From Chitinophaga polysaccharea (lineage in GTDB: Bacteria > Bacteroidota > Bacteroidia > Chitinophagales > Chitinophagaceae): a stretch of 64,000 bases of DNA. Made by a program: the position numbers and the translations under genes. Each line of letters begins with the position of its first letter. Positions within the stretch are counted from its first letter, which is position 1. The notes beneath the pieces are model-generated. The model did no database searches and was not told where the DNA came from. It saw nothing but the letters and a program-made list of their open reading frames with translations. The stretch is from assembly GCF_902150045.1 (NCBI RefSeq), contig NZ_CABFVU010000002.1, forward strand, positions 546,001-610,000. Reading direction: 5' to 3'. Below are positions 39,672-47,854 of the stretch, in pieces.

Positions 39672-40025
39672 ATGAGCACAAAAGTTAACAGGAGACAGAA
39701 AATCCGCTACCGCATCCGTAAGAAAATTTCCGGTACTGCAAAGCAACCAAGATTATCTGTATTTCGCAGCAACAGCGATATCTATGTGCAGTTGATCGAT
39801 GATACCAATGGCACTACCCTGGCTGCAGCTTCTTCCCGTGATAAGGATATCAAAGCACAGGCAGGTACCAAAATTGAAAAATCTGCACTGGTAGGAAAAG
39901 CACTGGCTGCAAAAGCACTGGCACTGGGTCTTACCACCTGCGTTTTTGACAGAAGTGGTTATTTATATCATGGCCGCGTGAAAAGCGTAGCTGACGGAGC
40001 AAGAGAAGGCGGTCTTCAGTTTTAA
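39672..40025 (+). CDS. rplR: 50S ribosomal protein L18
   Basis: L18 brings 5S rRNA to the 50S together with L5. The 117-aa protein has 'RRQKIRYRIRKKISGTAKQPRLSVFRSNSDIYVQLIDD' and 'CVFDRSGYLYHGRVKSVADGAREGGLQF'. Hairpin-forming repeats of GCTAATCAGCT type lie in the gap before it. Confidence 0.97.
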   Translation: MSTKVNRRQKIRYRIRKKISGTAKQPRLSVFRSNSDIYVQLIDDTNGTTLAAASSRDKDIKAQAGTKIEKSALVGKALAAKALALGLTTCVFDRSGYLYHGRVKSVADGAREGGLQF

Positions 40026-40076
40026 TCACGGAGTCCGAATCTTATAATTCTGAACAAGTAATTCTTATAAAATAAA

Positions 40077-40595
40077 ATGGCAAAGAATTCATTCAATAAA
40101 GTAAAGGCTGGTGATCTGGAGCTGAAAGAGAAAGTAGTGGCGATCAACCGTGTTACTAAAACCACCAAAGGCGGTCGTACATTCAGTTTCTCCGCGCTGG
40201 TAGTAGTAGGTAATGAAAACGGTGTTGTTGGTCACGGTCTTGGTAAAGCCAAAGAAGTACAGCAGGCTATCACCAAAGGTATAGACGATGCTAAGAAGAA
40301 TCTGATCAAGGTTCCTGTTATGCACGGTACCATCCCTCACGATCAGTTTGCTAAAGAAGGCGCCGCCAAAGTATTGATCAAACCAGCCGCTCACGGTACC
40401 GGTGTGATCGCAGGAGGTTCCATGCGTGCAGTACTGGAAAGCGTTGGTGTAACCGACGTTCTGGCTAAATCTCTGGGTTCCGCTAATCCACACAACGTGG
40501 TGAAAGCTACCTTCAAAGCTTTAGGCATGTTACGCGAACCAATCGGCATCGCTAAAACAAGAGGCGTTTCCCTGAAGAAAGTTTTCAACGGTTGA
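40077..40595 (+). CDS. rpsE: 30S ribosomal protein S5
   Basis: S5 affects fidelity and mRNA unwinding. The 172-aa protein has the dsRNA-like domain 'EKVVAINRVTKTTKGGRTFSFSALVVVGNENGVVGHGLGKAKEV' and 'AHGTGVIAGGSMRAVLESVGVTDVLAKSLGS'. Length is normal. Confidence 0.97.
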   Translation: MAKNSFNKVKAGDLELKEKVVAINRVTKTTKGGRTFSFSALVVVGNENGVVGHGLGKAKEVQQAITKGIDDAKKNLIKVPVMHGTIPHDQFAKEGAAKVLIKPAAHGTGVIAGGSMRAVLESVGVTDVLAKSLGSANPHNVVKATFKALGMLREPIGIAKTRGVSLKKVFNG

Positions 40596-40687
40596 TTCTA
40601 ACCTGCCGGAAAGCGGGTATCAACGGGGAAATTTTGAAAATAATTCATTAACAATTAAATTACTCCGCTTTTAGCGGATAGGGATTT

Positions 40688-40873
40688 ATGGCAAAGATTA
40701 AGATCACTCAAGTGAAAAGTGGTATAGACCGTCCTGAAAGGCAGAAACTGACCTTGAAGGCACTGGGCCTGACTAAAATGCATGCTACTGTTGAAGTAGA
40801 AGCTACTCCTCAGATCCTGGGTATGGTCCGTAAGGTTAATCACCTTGTAACGGTAGAAACAGTTAACGCTTAA
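40688..40873 (+). CDS. rpmD: 50S ribosomal protein L30
   Basis: This is a small peripheral 50S protein absent from some phyla. The 61-aa product has MAKIKITQVKSGIDRPERQK and 'LGLTKMHATVEVEATPQILGMVRKVNHLVTVE'. Its place between rpsE and rplO is canonical. Confidence 0.95.
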   Translation: MAKIKITQVKSGIDRPERQKLTLKALGLTKMHATVEVEATPQILGMVRKVNHLVTVETVNA

Positions 40874-40994
40874 TTAAGTAACACTGCTGTGGGATTGTCT
40901 GTTGATAATCTTACCTTTACATTTGTGACTTTACCATTTTTATTTTAATATAAAGCGAGCGGTTAATTTCCGCGCAAGTAAAAACAATTAAATT

Positions 40995-41441
40995 ATGAAT
41001 CTGCATTCATTACAGCCTGCACAAGGCGCTGTACATAAAGAGAAACGTCTCGGACGTGGTGAGGCTTCCGGTAAAGGTGGTACCTCTACAAAAGGTAACA
41101 AAGGTATCCAGCAACGTGCTGGTTATGCCAGCAAGAAAGGCTTCGAAGGTGGCCAGATGCCAATCCAACGCCGTATGCCAAAACGCGGTTTCAAGAATAA
41201 CAACCGTGAAGAATACACAATCTTCAACCTGGGTCAGCTGGATCATTTAGTTGAAAAATATGGCCTTCAGGAGTTTAATCTGGAAAACCTGTTCATGAAC
41301 GGTCTGATTAACAGAACCGCTAAAGTTAAGATCCTCGCTAACGGCGAACTCAAAACCAAAGTGTCTGTTAAAGTTAACGCAATCAGCGAAAAAGCTAAAC
41401 AGGCCATCGAAACAGCAGGTGGATCAGTAGAACTGGTATAA
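40995..41441 (+). CDS. rplO: 50S ribosomal protein L15
   Basis: L15 is a late-assembling core protein. The 148-aa protein has 'RLGRGEASGKGGTSTKGNKGIQQRAGYASKKGFEGGQMPIQRRMPKRGF', the glycine-rich extension that threads into 23S rRNA. A short GACGC/GCGTC hairpin with TTTT lies between it and secY (41459-41484). Confidence 0.97.
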   Translation: MNLHSLQPAQGAVHKEKRLGRGEASGKGGTSTKGNKGIQQRAGYASKKGFEGGQMPIQRRMPKRGFKNNNREEYTIFNLGQLDHLVEKYGLQEFNLENLFMNGLINRTAKVKILANGELKTKVSVKVNAISEKAKQAIETAGGSVELV

Positions 41442-41457
41442 GACTTTACGACTGAGG

Positions 41458-41484
41458 AGACGCCTACGGAGTAGTGCGTCTTTT
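41458..41484 (+). terminator. Weak terminator-like hairpin before secY
   Basis: AGACGC (41458-41463) and GCGTCT (41476-41481) form a 6-bp stem followed by TTTC. It may reduce read-through from rplO into secY rather than stop it. Confidence 0.45.
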
Positions 41485-41519
41485 CATATTTAATAGCGCT
41501 ATTAAACCTTTATCTTCCT

Positions 41520-42863
41520 GTGAAGAAATTTATCGAAACGATTAAGAATATCTGGAGTATTGAGGATTTGCGTAACCGCATCCTGACCACCCTGCTCCTG
41601 GTCCTCATCTACCGCGTAGGATCCTATATCGCTTTGCCCGGCATTGATGCAAATGCGCTCACCGACTTTGAGAAAAATTCTAATCAGGGTATCCTGGGTT
41701 TGGTTAATATGTTTGCCGGCGGATCGTTTTCTAGGGCTTCCATATTCGCATTGGGTATCATGCCATACATCTCTGCGTCCATTGCTATTCAGTTATTAAC
41801 CATAGCTGTTCCGCAATTCCAGAAAATGCAGAAAGAAGGTGAAAGCGGCCGCAAAAAAATTAACCAGTTCACCCGTTACCTCACAGTTATCGTAACAGGT
41901 TTCCAGGCGAGTGCTTACGTTGCTTATCTGCGTAATCAGTCAGGTGGCGCTATTATTGCCGAATATGGTACCTTTTTCTTCTGGCTTTCTACTACCGTTT
42001 TACTTACTGCAGGTACCCTGTTCGTAATGTGGCTCGGTGAAAAGATCACAGACAAAGGAATTGGTAATGGTACTTCTATCATTATCATGATGGGTATCCT
42101 TGCCCGTTTGCCACAGGCTTTAGTCGCAGAATTTTCCAGTAAAGTTGCAGGTGAGGCGGGTGGACCGATCCTGTTCCTTATTGAAATTGCCATCTTTATC
42201 TTAATCACCGTAGGCCTTATCCTGCTTGTTCAGGGTACCAGGAAAATACCGGTGAATTATGCCAAACGTATTGTAGGTAACAAACAGTATGGTGGTGTAC
42301 GCCAGTTCATTCCCCTTAAAGTGAATGCTGCCGGTGTAATGCCTATCATCTTCGCCCAGGCTATCATGTTCATCCCTGCAACTGCAATAGGCTTTGCTAC
42401 TTCTTCAGAAAGTGCATCCGGCTTTATCCGCATCTTCAGCGATCATACTAATGGCTGGTATAACCTGATTTACGCAGTACTCGTTATTGTATTTACTTAT
42501 TTTTATACTGCGTTGATTTTCAATCCAACCCAAATGGCGGATGAAATGAAGCGTAATAACGGGTTCATTCCTGGTATTAAACCTGGTAAAGCTACTGCCG
42601 ATTATATTGGTGCTGTAATGGACCGTATCACCCTGCCCGGAGCTTTCTTCCTGGCAATTGTGGGTATTATGCCTGGTTTGGCTGCTGCCTTCAAGGTGAA
42701 CAGTAACTTTGCTACCTTCTTCGGAGGTACCTCCCTGCTGATCATGGTGGGAGTTATCCTGGATACACTGCAACAGATTGAAAGCCAGCTCCTGATGCGT
42801 CACTATGATGGTCTTATGAGCACCGGCCGTATCAAAGGCAGAACTGCTCCGGCTAATGCATAA
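41520..42863 (+). CDS. secY: Preprotein translocase subunit SecY
   Basis: SecY is the channel of the Sec translocon. The 447-aa protein has ten membrane segments, the plug and first helix region ('LLVLIYRVGSYIALPGID'), 'SRASIFALGIMPYISASIAIQLL' and the cytoplasmic loop 'RKIPVNYAKRIVG'. The start is GTG at 41520, giving MKKFIETIKNIWSIEDLRNR as in other Bacteroidota; no ATG fits. A terminator follows at 42899. Confidence 0.97.
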   Translation: MKKFIETIKNIWSIEDLRNRILTTLLLVLIYRVGSYIALPGIDANALTDFEKNSNQGILGLVNMFAGGSFSRASIFALGIMPYISASIAIQLLTIAVPQFQKMQKEGESGRKKINQFTRYLTVIVTGFQASAYVAYLRNQSGGAIIAEYGTFFFWLSTTVLLTAGTLFVMWLGEKITDKGIGNGTSIIIMMGILARLPQALVAEFSSKVAGEAGGPILFLIEIAIFILITVGLILLVQGTRKIPVNYAKRIVGNKQYGGVRQFIPLKVNAAGVMPIIFAQAIMFIPATAIGFATSSESASGFIRIFSDHTNGWYNLIYAVLVIVFTYFYTALIFNPTQMADEMKRNNGFIPGIKPGKATADYIGAVMDRITLPGAFFLAIVGIMPGLAAAFKVNSNFATFFGGTSLLIMVGVILDTLQQIESQLLMRHYDGLMSTGRIKGRTAPANA

Positions 42864-42898
42864 GTAATTGAACACAAAAATGCTACAAGAACAATAAA

Positions 42899-42940
42899 AT
42901 AGCCACAGAAGCCTTCCGCTTTAGTGGCTATATTATTTTT
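42899..42940 (+). terminator. Terminator after secY
   Basis: ATAGCCAC (42899-42906) and GTGGCTAT (42924-42931) pair around an 17-nt loop, followed by ATTATTTTT. It separates the spc operon from map and the alpha operon. Confidence 0.75.
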
Positions 42941-43013
42941 GAATAAAGAACAGTTAGTCCTTCGCAGGTTTACAAGCCGGCTTAGATACTAATTATGAAT
43001 GAAAAGGGTTGTT

Positions 43014-43814
43014 ATGATTCACTATAAGACGAAGGAAGAAATAGAGTTGATACGTAAAAGTGCCCTGCTCCTGAGTGCAGCCCTGGCTGAAGTGGCCAGA
43101 ACCCTGAAACCAGGTATGAGCACACTGGAGGTGGACGCAGTTGCTGATAAGTTTATCGTTGAAAATGGTGGAACTCCCTCCTTCAAGAATTATAAAGGAT
43201 TTCCGAATGCCTGCTGCATCTCCGTAAATGAAGAAGTAGTACACGGCATTCCTAATAAATACGTGCTGAAAGACGGCGATATCCTCACAGTGGATGTGGG
43301 AGTGTATATGAATGGATTTCATTCAGACAGCGCCTATACCTTCGCCATCGGTAATGTACCTGAAAACGTACTCCGCCTGATGACGGCCACCAAAGCTTCC
43401 CTGTACAAAGGCATAGAGAAGGCGGTTGTTGGCAACAGGATAGGTGACATCTCCTATGCCATCCAGGAGTATACTGAGAAAGAGCGTGGTTACGGCGTTG
43501 TAAGGGAGCTAGTAGGGCATGGCCTGGGCCGGAACCTCCATGAGGATCCCCAGGTACCTAACTACGGTAAAAGAGGTAGCGGCCCTGTAATGAAAGAGGG
43601 ACTGGTTATAGCAATTGAACCTATGATCAATCTCCGCTCCAAGGACGTGGAATACCTCGAAGATGGCTGGACGGTTGCTACCCGCGACGGAAGCCCGTCG
43701 GTTCACTTTGAGCACACTGTTGCTGTTGGAAAAGGGAGGGCAGATGTATTGTCGACCTACGTGGATATAGAAAAAGAGGAGAAGAACAACCCCGAATTGA
43801 ATTCAAATTACTAG
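43014..43814 (+). CDS. map: Type I methionine aminopeptidase
   Basis: The metalloenzyme removes the initiator methionine from new proteins. All metal ligands are visible: D and D in 'DVGVYMNGFHSDSAYTF', H in GHGLGRNLHEDPQVP, E in 'IAIEPMINL' and E in 'HFEHTVAVG'. I prefer the ATG at 43014 (MIHYKTKEEIELIRKSA, 266 aa) to the one at 42999, since family members start close to the 'KT-x-EEIE' segment. The C-terminus adds about 20 polar residues. Confidence 0.95.
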   Translation: MIHYKTKEEIELIRKSALLLSAALAEVARTLKPGMSTLEVDAVADKFIVENGGTPSFKNYKGFPNACCISVNEEVVHGIPNKYVLKDGDILTVDVGVYMNGFHSDSAYTFAIGNVPENVLRLMTATKASLYKGIEKAVVGNRIGDISYAIQEYTEKERGYGVVRELVGHGLGRNLHEDPQVPNYGKRGSGPVMKEGLVIAIEPMINLRSKDVEYLEDGWTVATRDGSPSVHFEHTVAVGKGRADVLSTYVDIEKEEKNNPELNSNY

Positions 43815-43938
43815 TAATTGGCTTTGGAATTATCTAATATAGCAGGGGTTTTTAGGGGTAAAACGACAGGTTTTGGCAAAAAAACTGGCAATTATAATAA
43901 TAATCCGGGTAAATTTTTCTATTTCAAAAGATAAATGC

Positions 43939-43946
43939 TATCTTTG
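43939..43946 (+). promoter_or_regulatory. Promoter -7 box of infA and the alpha operon
   Basis: TATCTTTG followed by CAGTCC matches the consensus; TTTT about 19 bp upstream is a weak -33. It lies 18 bp before the infA ATG. Confidence 0.6.
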
Positions 43947-43963
43947 CAGTCCTAAAAATTTTT

Positions 43964-44182
43964 ATGGCAAAACAGGCACTCATTAAACAGGATGGAATTA
44001 TATTAGAAGCCTTGTCGAACGCTATGTTCCGTGTAAAATTGGAAAACGGGCATGAGATCCTGGCCACCATTTCTGGAAAAATGAGAATGCACTATATACG
44101 CATTCTGCCAGGAGATAAGGTTGGCGTGGAGATGAGCCCATACGATTTGTCAAGAGGCCGTATAATTTTCAGATACAAATAA
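43964..44182 (+). CDS. infA: Translation initiation factor IF-1
   Basis: IF-1 blocks the A site during initiation. The 72-aa OB-fold protein has 'KQDGIILEALSNAMFRVKLENGHEILATISGKMRMHYIRILPGDKVGVEMSPYDLSRGRIIFRYK', a full family match. It starts the last transcript of the cluster from its own promoter. Confidence 0.98.
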   Translation: MAKQALIKQDGIILEALSNAMFRVKLENGHEILATISGKMRMHYIRILPGDKVGVEMSPYDLSRGRIIFRYK

Positions 44183-44251
44183 GCGGGAAAGCGTAGAGGA
44201 GACCGGAACAGTAATTTAACAAATATCATAACCTTTTATAAAGTATTAATC

Positions 44252-44368
44252 ATGAAGGTAAGAGCTGCAATCAAAAAAAGAAGTGCGGATTGTAAAATAG
44301 TTCGTAGAAAAGGTGTTTTGTTGGTGATCAACAAAAAGAATCCTCGTTTTAAACAACGCCAGGGTTAA
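44252..44368 (+). CDS. rpmJ: 50S ribosomal protein L36 (zinc-free form)
   Basis: The 38-aa frame starts ATG-AAG-GTA and encodes MKVRAAIKKRSADCKIVRRK and then 'GVLLVINKKNPRFKQRQG'. Only one of the usual Cys/His zinc ligands is left (the first and third cysteines are S and N), so it is the C-minus form. Its place between infA and rpsM is canonical. Confidence 0.95.
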   Translation: MKVRAAIKKRSADCKIVRRKGVLLVINKKNPRFKQRQG

Positions 44369-44427
44369 TCGGTTCCCCTAACGGAATTTGATTTTTTAAT
44401 CAGAATCATAAAATCTAAAATAGAAAT

Positions 44428-44808
44428 ATGGCACGTATAGCCGGTATAGATCTTCCTAAAAATAAAAGAGGAGAAATTGGCCTCACCTATATCTTTGGTA
44501 TAGGCCGTTCTACCGCCCAATATATCCTGAACAAGGCGGAAATTGATGTAAACAAAAAAGTGCGTGAATGGAATGATGATGAGCAGGCTGCCATCCGTAA
44601 CATTATTAACGGTGAGTTTAAGGTAGAGGGTCAACTGCGTTCCGAAGTGCAAATGAATATCAAGCGTTTGCTGGATATCGCTTGCTACCGCGGTTTACGT
44701 CACAGGAAAGGCTTACCGGTAAGAGGTCAGCGTACACGTACCAACAGCCGTACCCGTAAAGGTAAACGTAAGACAGTGGCTGGTAAGAAAAAAGCAACTA
44801 AGAAATAA
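44428..44808 (+). CDS. rpsM: 30S ribosomal protein S13
   Basis: S13 forms head bridges to the 50S. The 126-aa protein has MARIAGIDLPKNKRGEIGLT, 'GIGRSTAQYILNKAEID' (helix-hairpin-helix) and 'YRGLRHRKGLPVRGQRTRTNSRTRKGKRKTVAGKK', standard throughout. Confidence 0.97.
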   Translation: MARIAGIDLPKNKRGEIGLTYIFGIGRSTAQYILNKAEIDVNKKVREWNDDEQAAIRNIINGEFKVEGQLRSEVQMNIKRLLDIACYRGLRHRKGLPVRGQRTRTNSRTRKGKRKTVAGKKKATKK

Positions 44809-44915
44809 TAAATAAAATCCCAGGTTGAGATCCCAAGTCCGAATCTGAGGGGTTTCAATGACCTTGAGTCGTGTAATTTGGGATGCGGAATTTCATATTT
44901 GGAATTTAAATCATT

Positions 44916-45317
44916 ATGGCAAAAGCAAATAATACAAAAACTGCTGCTAATAAAAAGAGAGTAGTAAAGGTAGATAACTACGGAGATGTTCATATCTCTG
45001 CTAGCTTTAACAACATCATTGTGAGCATCACCAACAAGCATGGTCAGGTTATTTCCTGGTCTTCTGCTGGTAAGATGGGTTTCAGAGGTTCTAAGAAGAA
45101 CACTCCGTACGCTGCTCAGCTGGCTGCACAGGATGCTGCTAAAGTTGCAATGGACTCAGGTCTGAAAAGAGCAGATGTATTTGTAAAAGGCCCTGGTGCT
45201 GGTCGTGAAAGTGCTATCCGCGCTATCGCTAACTCCGGTATCGAAGTGAACATGATTAAAGACGTTACGCCTTTACCTCACAACGGTTGCCGTCCTCCTA
45301 AGAAGAGAAGAGTATAG
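44916..45317 (+). CDS. rpsK: 30S ribosomal protein S11
   Basis: S11 lines the platform next to the E-site codon. The 133-aa protein has 'VHISASFNNIIVSITNKHGQVISWSSAGKMGFRGSKKNTPYAAQ' and the conserved end 'DVTPLPHNGCRPPKKRRV'. The gap before it contains an ATCCCAA/TTGGGAT inverted repeat. Confidence 0.98.
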   Translation: MAKANNTKTAANKKRVVKVDNYGDVHISASFNNIIVSITNKHGQVISWSSAGKMGFRGSKKNTPYAAQLAAQDAAKVAMDSGLKRADVFVKGPGAGRESAIRAIANSGIEVNMIKDVTPLPHNGCRPPKKRRV

Positions 45318-45335
45318 TAATATATATTTACAGCA

Positions 45336-45373
45336 TCCAGATACCAGATTTCATTAGAAGTTTGGTATCTGGA
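45336..45373 (+). other. Hairpin between rpsK and rpsD
   Basis: TCCAGATACCA (45336-45346) and TGGTATCTGGA (45363-45373) are perfect inverted copies, with CTTTG after them. It lacks a good T run, so partial termination, RNA stability or protein binding are all possible. Confidence 0.5.
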
Positions 45374-45470
45374 CTTTGTAATATAATTAATAAATGGGTG
45401 CATGATCAGGTTTTCAGATTTTTTGAAGAGCATGCATCATTAACTAAAAAATCTAAAGTATATTTAAAAC

Positions 45471-46076
45471 ATGGCAAGGTACACAGGACCAAAAACCAAA
45501 ATTTCCAGAATTTTTGGTGAGCCCATTCTCGGTAATGGCAAGTATTTAAGTAAGAACAGTAACCCTCCGGGTCAGCATGGTGCTAACCGTAAACGCAAAC
45601 AATTAGGCGAATACGCACTGCAGCTGAGAGAAAAACAGAAAGCAAAATACACTTATGGTTTGCTGGAGCGCCAGTTCCGTAACCTGTTTGATGAAGCTAC
45701 CCGCAGAAAAGGTGTTGCCGGTGAAGTATTGATCAAATTACTCGAAGCCCGTCTGGATAACACCGTTTTCCGTCTGGGTATCGCTCCTTCCCGTCCTGCT
45801 GCCCGTCAGCTGGTTTCTCACAAACACGTTACTGTTAACGGTATCGTTGTTAACACTCCTTCTTTCCAACTGAAACCAGGAGACGTTATCAGCCTGAAAA
45901 ATAAAACCGCAAACAATTCTGCACTGACCAGCGTTATCCGTGGAAAAAATCCTAAATTCAGCTGGTTGGATTGGAACGAGAAAGAAATGAAAGGTGTATT
46001 CATTGCTTATCCTGAGAGAGAGAGCGTTCCTGAAAACATCAAGGAACAACTGATCGTAGAATTGTACTCTAAGTAA
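45471..46076 (+). CDS. rpsD: 30S ribosomal protein S4 (cysteine-free)
   Basis: S4 starts 30S assembly and in many bacteria represses the alpha operon. The 201-aa protein has 'RLDNTVFRLGIAPSRPAARQLVSHKHVTVNG' (S4 RNA-binding domain). It has no cysteine at all, so it is the zinc-free form. The 154-bp gap before it holds a perfect hairpin. Confidence 0.97.
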   Translation: MARYTGPKTKISRIFGEPILGNGKYLSKNSNPPGQHGANRKRKQLGEYALQLREKQKAKYTYGLLERQFRNLFDEATRRKGVAGEVLIKLLEARLDNTVFRLGIAPSRPAARQLVSHKHVTVNGIVVNTPSFQLKPGDVISLKNKTANNSALTSVIRGKNPKFSWLDWNEKEMKGVFIAYPERESVPENIKEQLIVELYSK

Positions 46077-46145
46077 TAAATAATTAGTCCATGGCCAAAA
46101 GGTCATGGACTAACCTCATATTTAACAAATAAATCTATCATATCA

Positions 46146-47141
46146 ATGGCAATTTTAAATTTCCAGAAACCTGATAAGATCGTATTGCAGAAGTCTACCG
46201 ACTTTGAAGCTCAATTCGAATTCCGTCCATTAGAACCAGGTTATGCTGTGACTGTCGGTAATGCGTTACGTCGCGTACTGTTGTCTTCTTTGGAGGGCTA
46301 TGCCATTGTGGGTATTAAAATTGAAGGAGCCGATCACGAGTTCGCTACACTGAAAGGTGTTACTGAAGACGTTACTGAAATCATCCTGAACCTGAAACAG
46401 GTTCGCTTCAAGAGGATTTCTGAGAGTGATGTAACGAACGAAAAGATCACACTGTCCATTAAAGGTAAAACAGAGTTCCGCGCTGATATGATTGAAAAAG
46501 CCACCAGCGCTTTCCAGATTATGAATCCGGAACTATTGATCTGCACCCTGGACCCTTCTGCCAAGCTGGATATCGAACTGACTATCGGTAAAGGCCGTGG
46601 TTATGTTCCAGCTGAGGAAAATAAACCCAAAGATGCAGTATTTGGCTACATTGCGATCGACTCTATCTTTACGCCTATCAAAAACGTAAAGTACAGTATA
46701 GAAAACACCCGTGTGGAACAAAAAACTGACTATGAGAAACTCGTTATGGAGGTCATCACAGACGGTACTATCCACCCGGAAGAAGCTGTAAAACAAGCAT
46801 CCCGCATCCTGATTCAGCACCTGATGATCATCACTGATGAAAACATCAGCTTTGATACCAAAGACACTGAAAAAGAAGATGTTGTAGATGAACAAACACT
46901 GCAACTGCGTAAGATACTGAAAACACCACTCGAAGATCTCGATCTGAGCGTACGTGCTTTCAACTGTCTGAAAGCTGCTAAAATCAATTCCCTCAGCGAA
47001 CTGGTACAATACGAACAGGAAGAACTGATGAAGTTCAGAAACTTCGGCCAGAAATCACTCAGCGAAATTGAACAGGTATTAGGTGAAAGAGGTCTGCACT
47101 TTGGTATGGATCTGTCTAAACTGAAACTCGAAGAAGAATAG
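46146..47141 (+). CDS. rpoA: RNA polymerase subunit alpha
   Basis: Alpha dimers start assembly of the core enzyme. The 331-aa protein has the N-terminal domain 'EPGYAVTVGNALRRVLLSSLEGYAIVGIKIEGADHEF' and the C-terminal domain 'LSVRAFNCLKAAKINSLSELVQYEQEELMKFRNFGQKSLSEIEQVL', which contacts activators. Length is normal. Confidence 0.98.
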   Translation: MAILNFQKPDKIVLQKSTDFEAQFEFRPLEPGYAVTVGNALRRVLLSSLEGYAIVGIKIEGADHEFATLKGVTEDVTEIILNLKQVRFKRISESDVTNEKITLSIKGKTEFRADMIEKATSAFQIMNPELLICTLDPSAKLDIELTIGKGRGYVPAEENKPKDAVFGYIAIDSIFTPIKNVKYSIENTRVEQKTDYEKLVMEVITDGTIHPEEAVKQASRILIQHLMIITDENISFDTKDTEKEDVVDEQTLQLRKILKTPLEDLDLSVRAFNCLKAAKINSLSELVQYEQEELMKFRNFGQKSLSEIEQVLGERGLHFGMDLSKLKLEEE

Positions 47142-47151
47142 TATTTTATCT

Positions 47152-47192
47152 GTTAAGCCAAAGCCGTTGCACCCGCATCGCTTTGGCTTAAC
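47152..47192 (+). other. Strong hairpin between rpoA and rplQ
   Basis: GTTAAGCCAAAGC (47152-47164) and GCTTTGGCTTAAC (47180-47192) pair perfectly over 13 bp. Only ACTACTTTAT follows, so it is not a classical terminator. It could protect the rpoA 3' end. Confidence 0.55.
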
Positions 47193-47256
47193 TACTTTAT
47201 AATTAACAAGTACCTTACAATTCCTGACACGGTGTAAGGGTTAAAACAAAAATGTC

Positions 47257-47748
47257 ATGCGTCACGGAGTTAAATTAAACAAATTAAGCAGAACGGCTTC
47301 TCATCGTAAAGCCCTGATGTCCAATCTGGCTTGCGAACTGATCAGCCACAAACGTATCACCACTACACTCGCTAAAGCGAAAGCTCTCCGTGTGTATGTT
47401 GAGCCGCTGCTGACAAGAGGCAAAACCGATTCTACCCACAACCGTAGAATTGTGTTCAGCTACCTGCAGGATAAAGAAGCTATCAAGGAACTGTTCGGAA
47501 CGATCAGCGAAAAAATAGCTACCCGTCCTGGTGGTTACACCCGTATCATTAAACTGGGTAAACGTGTGGGCGATAACGCAGAAGTTGCTCTGATTGAACT
47601 GGTAGACTTTAACGAAATCTACGGTAAAACAGAAGAAAAAGCTGCTGCTAAGAAAACCCGTCGTGCCGGTGGTGCTAAGAAGAAAGCAGAAGAAGCAACT
47701 GAAACTAAAGCTGCTGATACTGCTACAGAAGAAAAATCTGCTGAGTAA
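47257..47748 (+). CDS. rplQ: 50S ribosomal protein L17 with charged tail
   Basis: L17 lies at the tunnel exit. Residues 1-115 are standard (MRHGVKLNKLSRTASHRKAL, 'THNRRIVFSYLQDKEAIKELF'). About 40 extra residues rich in Lys, Ala and Glu follow (for example AKKKAEEATETKAAD), common in Bacteroidota L17. A terminator follows, which ends the supercluster. Confidence 0.97.
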   Translation: MRHGVKLNKLSRTASHRKALMSNLACELISHKRITTTLAKAKALRVYVEPLLTRGKTDSTHNRRIVFSYLQDKEAIKELFGTISEKIATRPGGYTRIIKLGKRVGDNAEVALIELVDFNEIYGKTEEKAAAKKTRRAGGAKKKAEEATETKAADTATEEKSAE

Positions 47749-47766
47749 TCTTATATCAAACGATAC

Positions 47767-47798
47767 GAAAAGGACAAAGCCTGGCTTTGTCCTTTTTT
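47767..47798 (+). terminator. Terminator of the alpha operon
   Basis: AAAGGACAAAGC and GCTTTGTCCTTT pair around a short CTG-type loop, with six T residues at the end. Confidence 0.9.
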
Positions 47799-47854
47799 AT
47801 GCACTAATAAATGCATATATTTCGTAATATTACACCAGCTTTAATGAGTATCCT

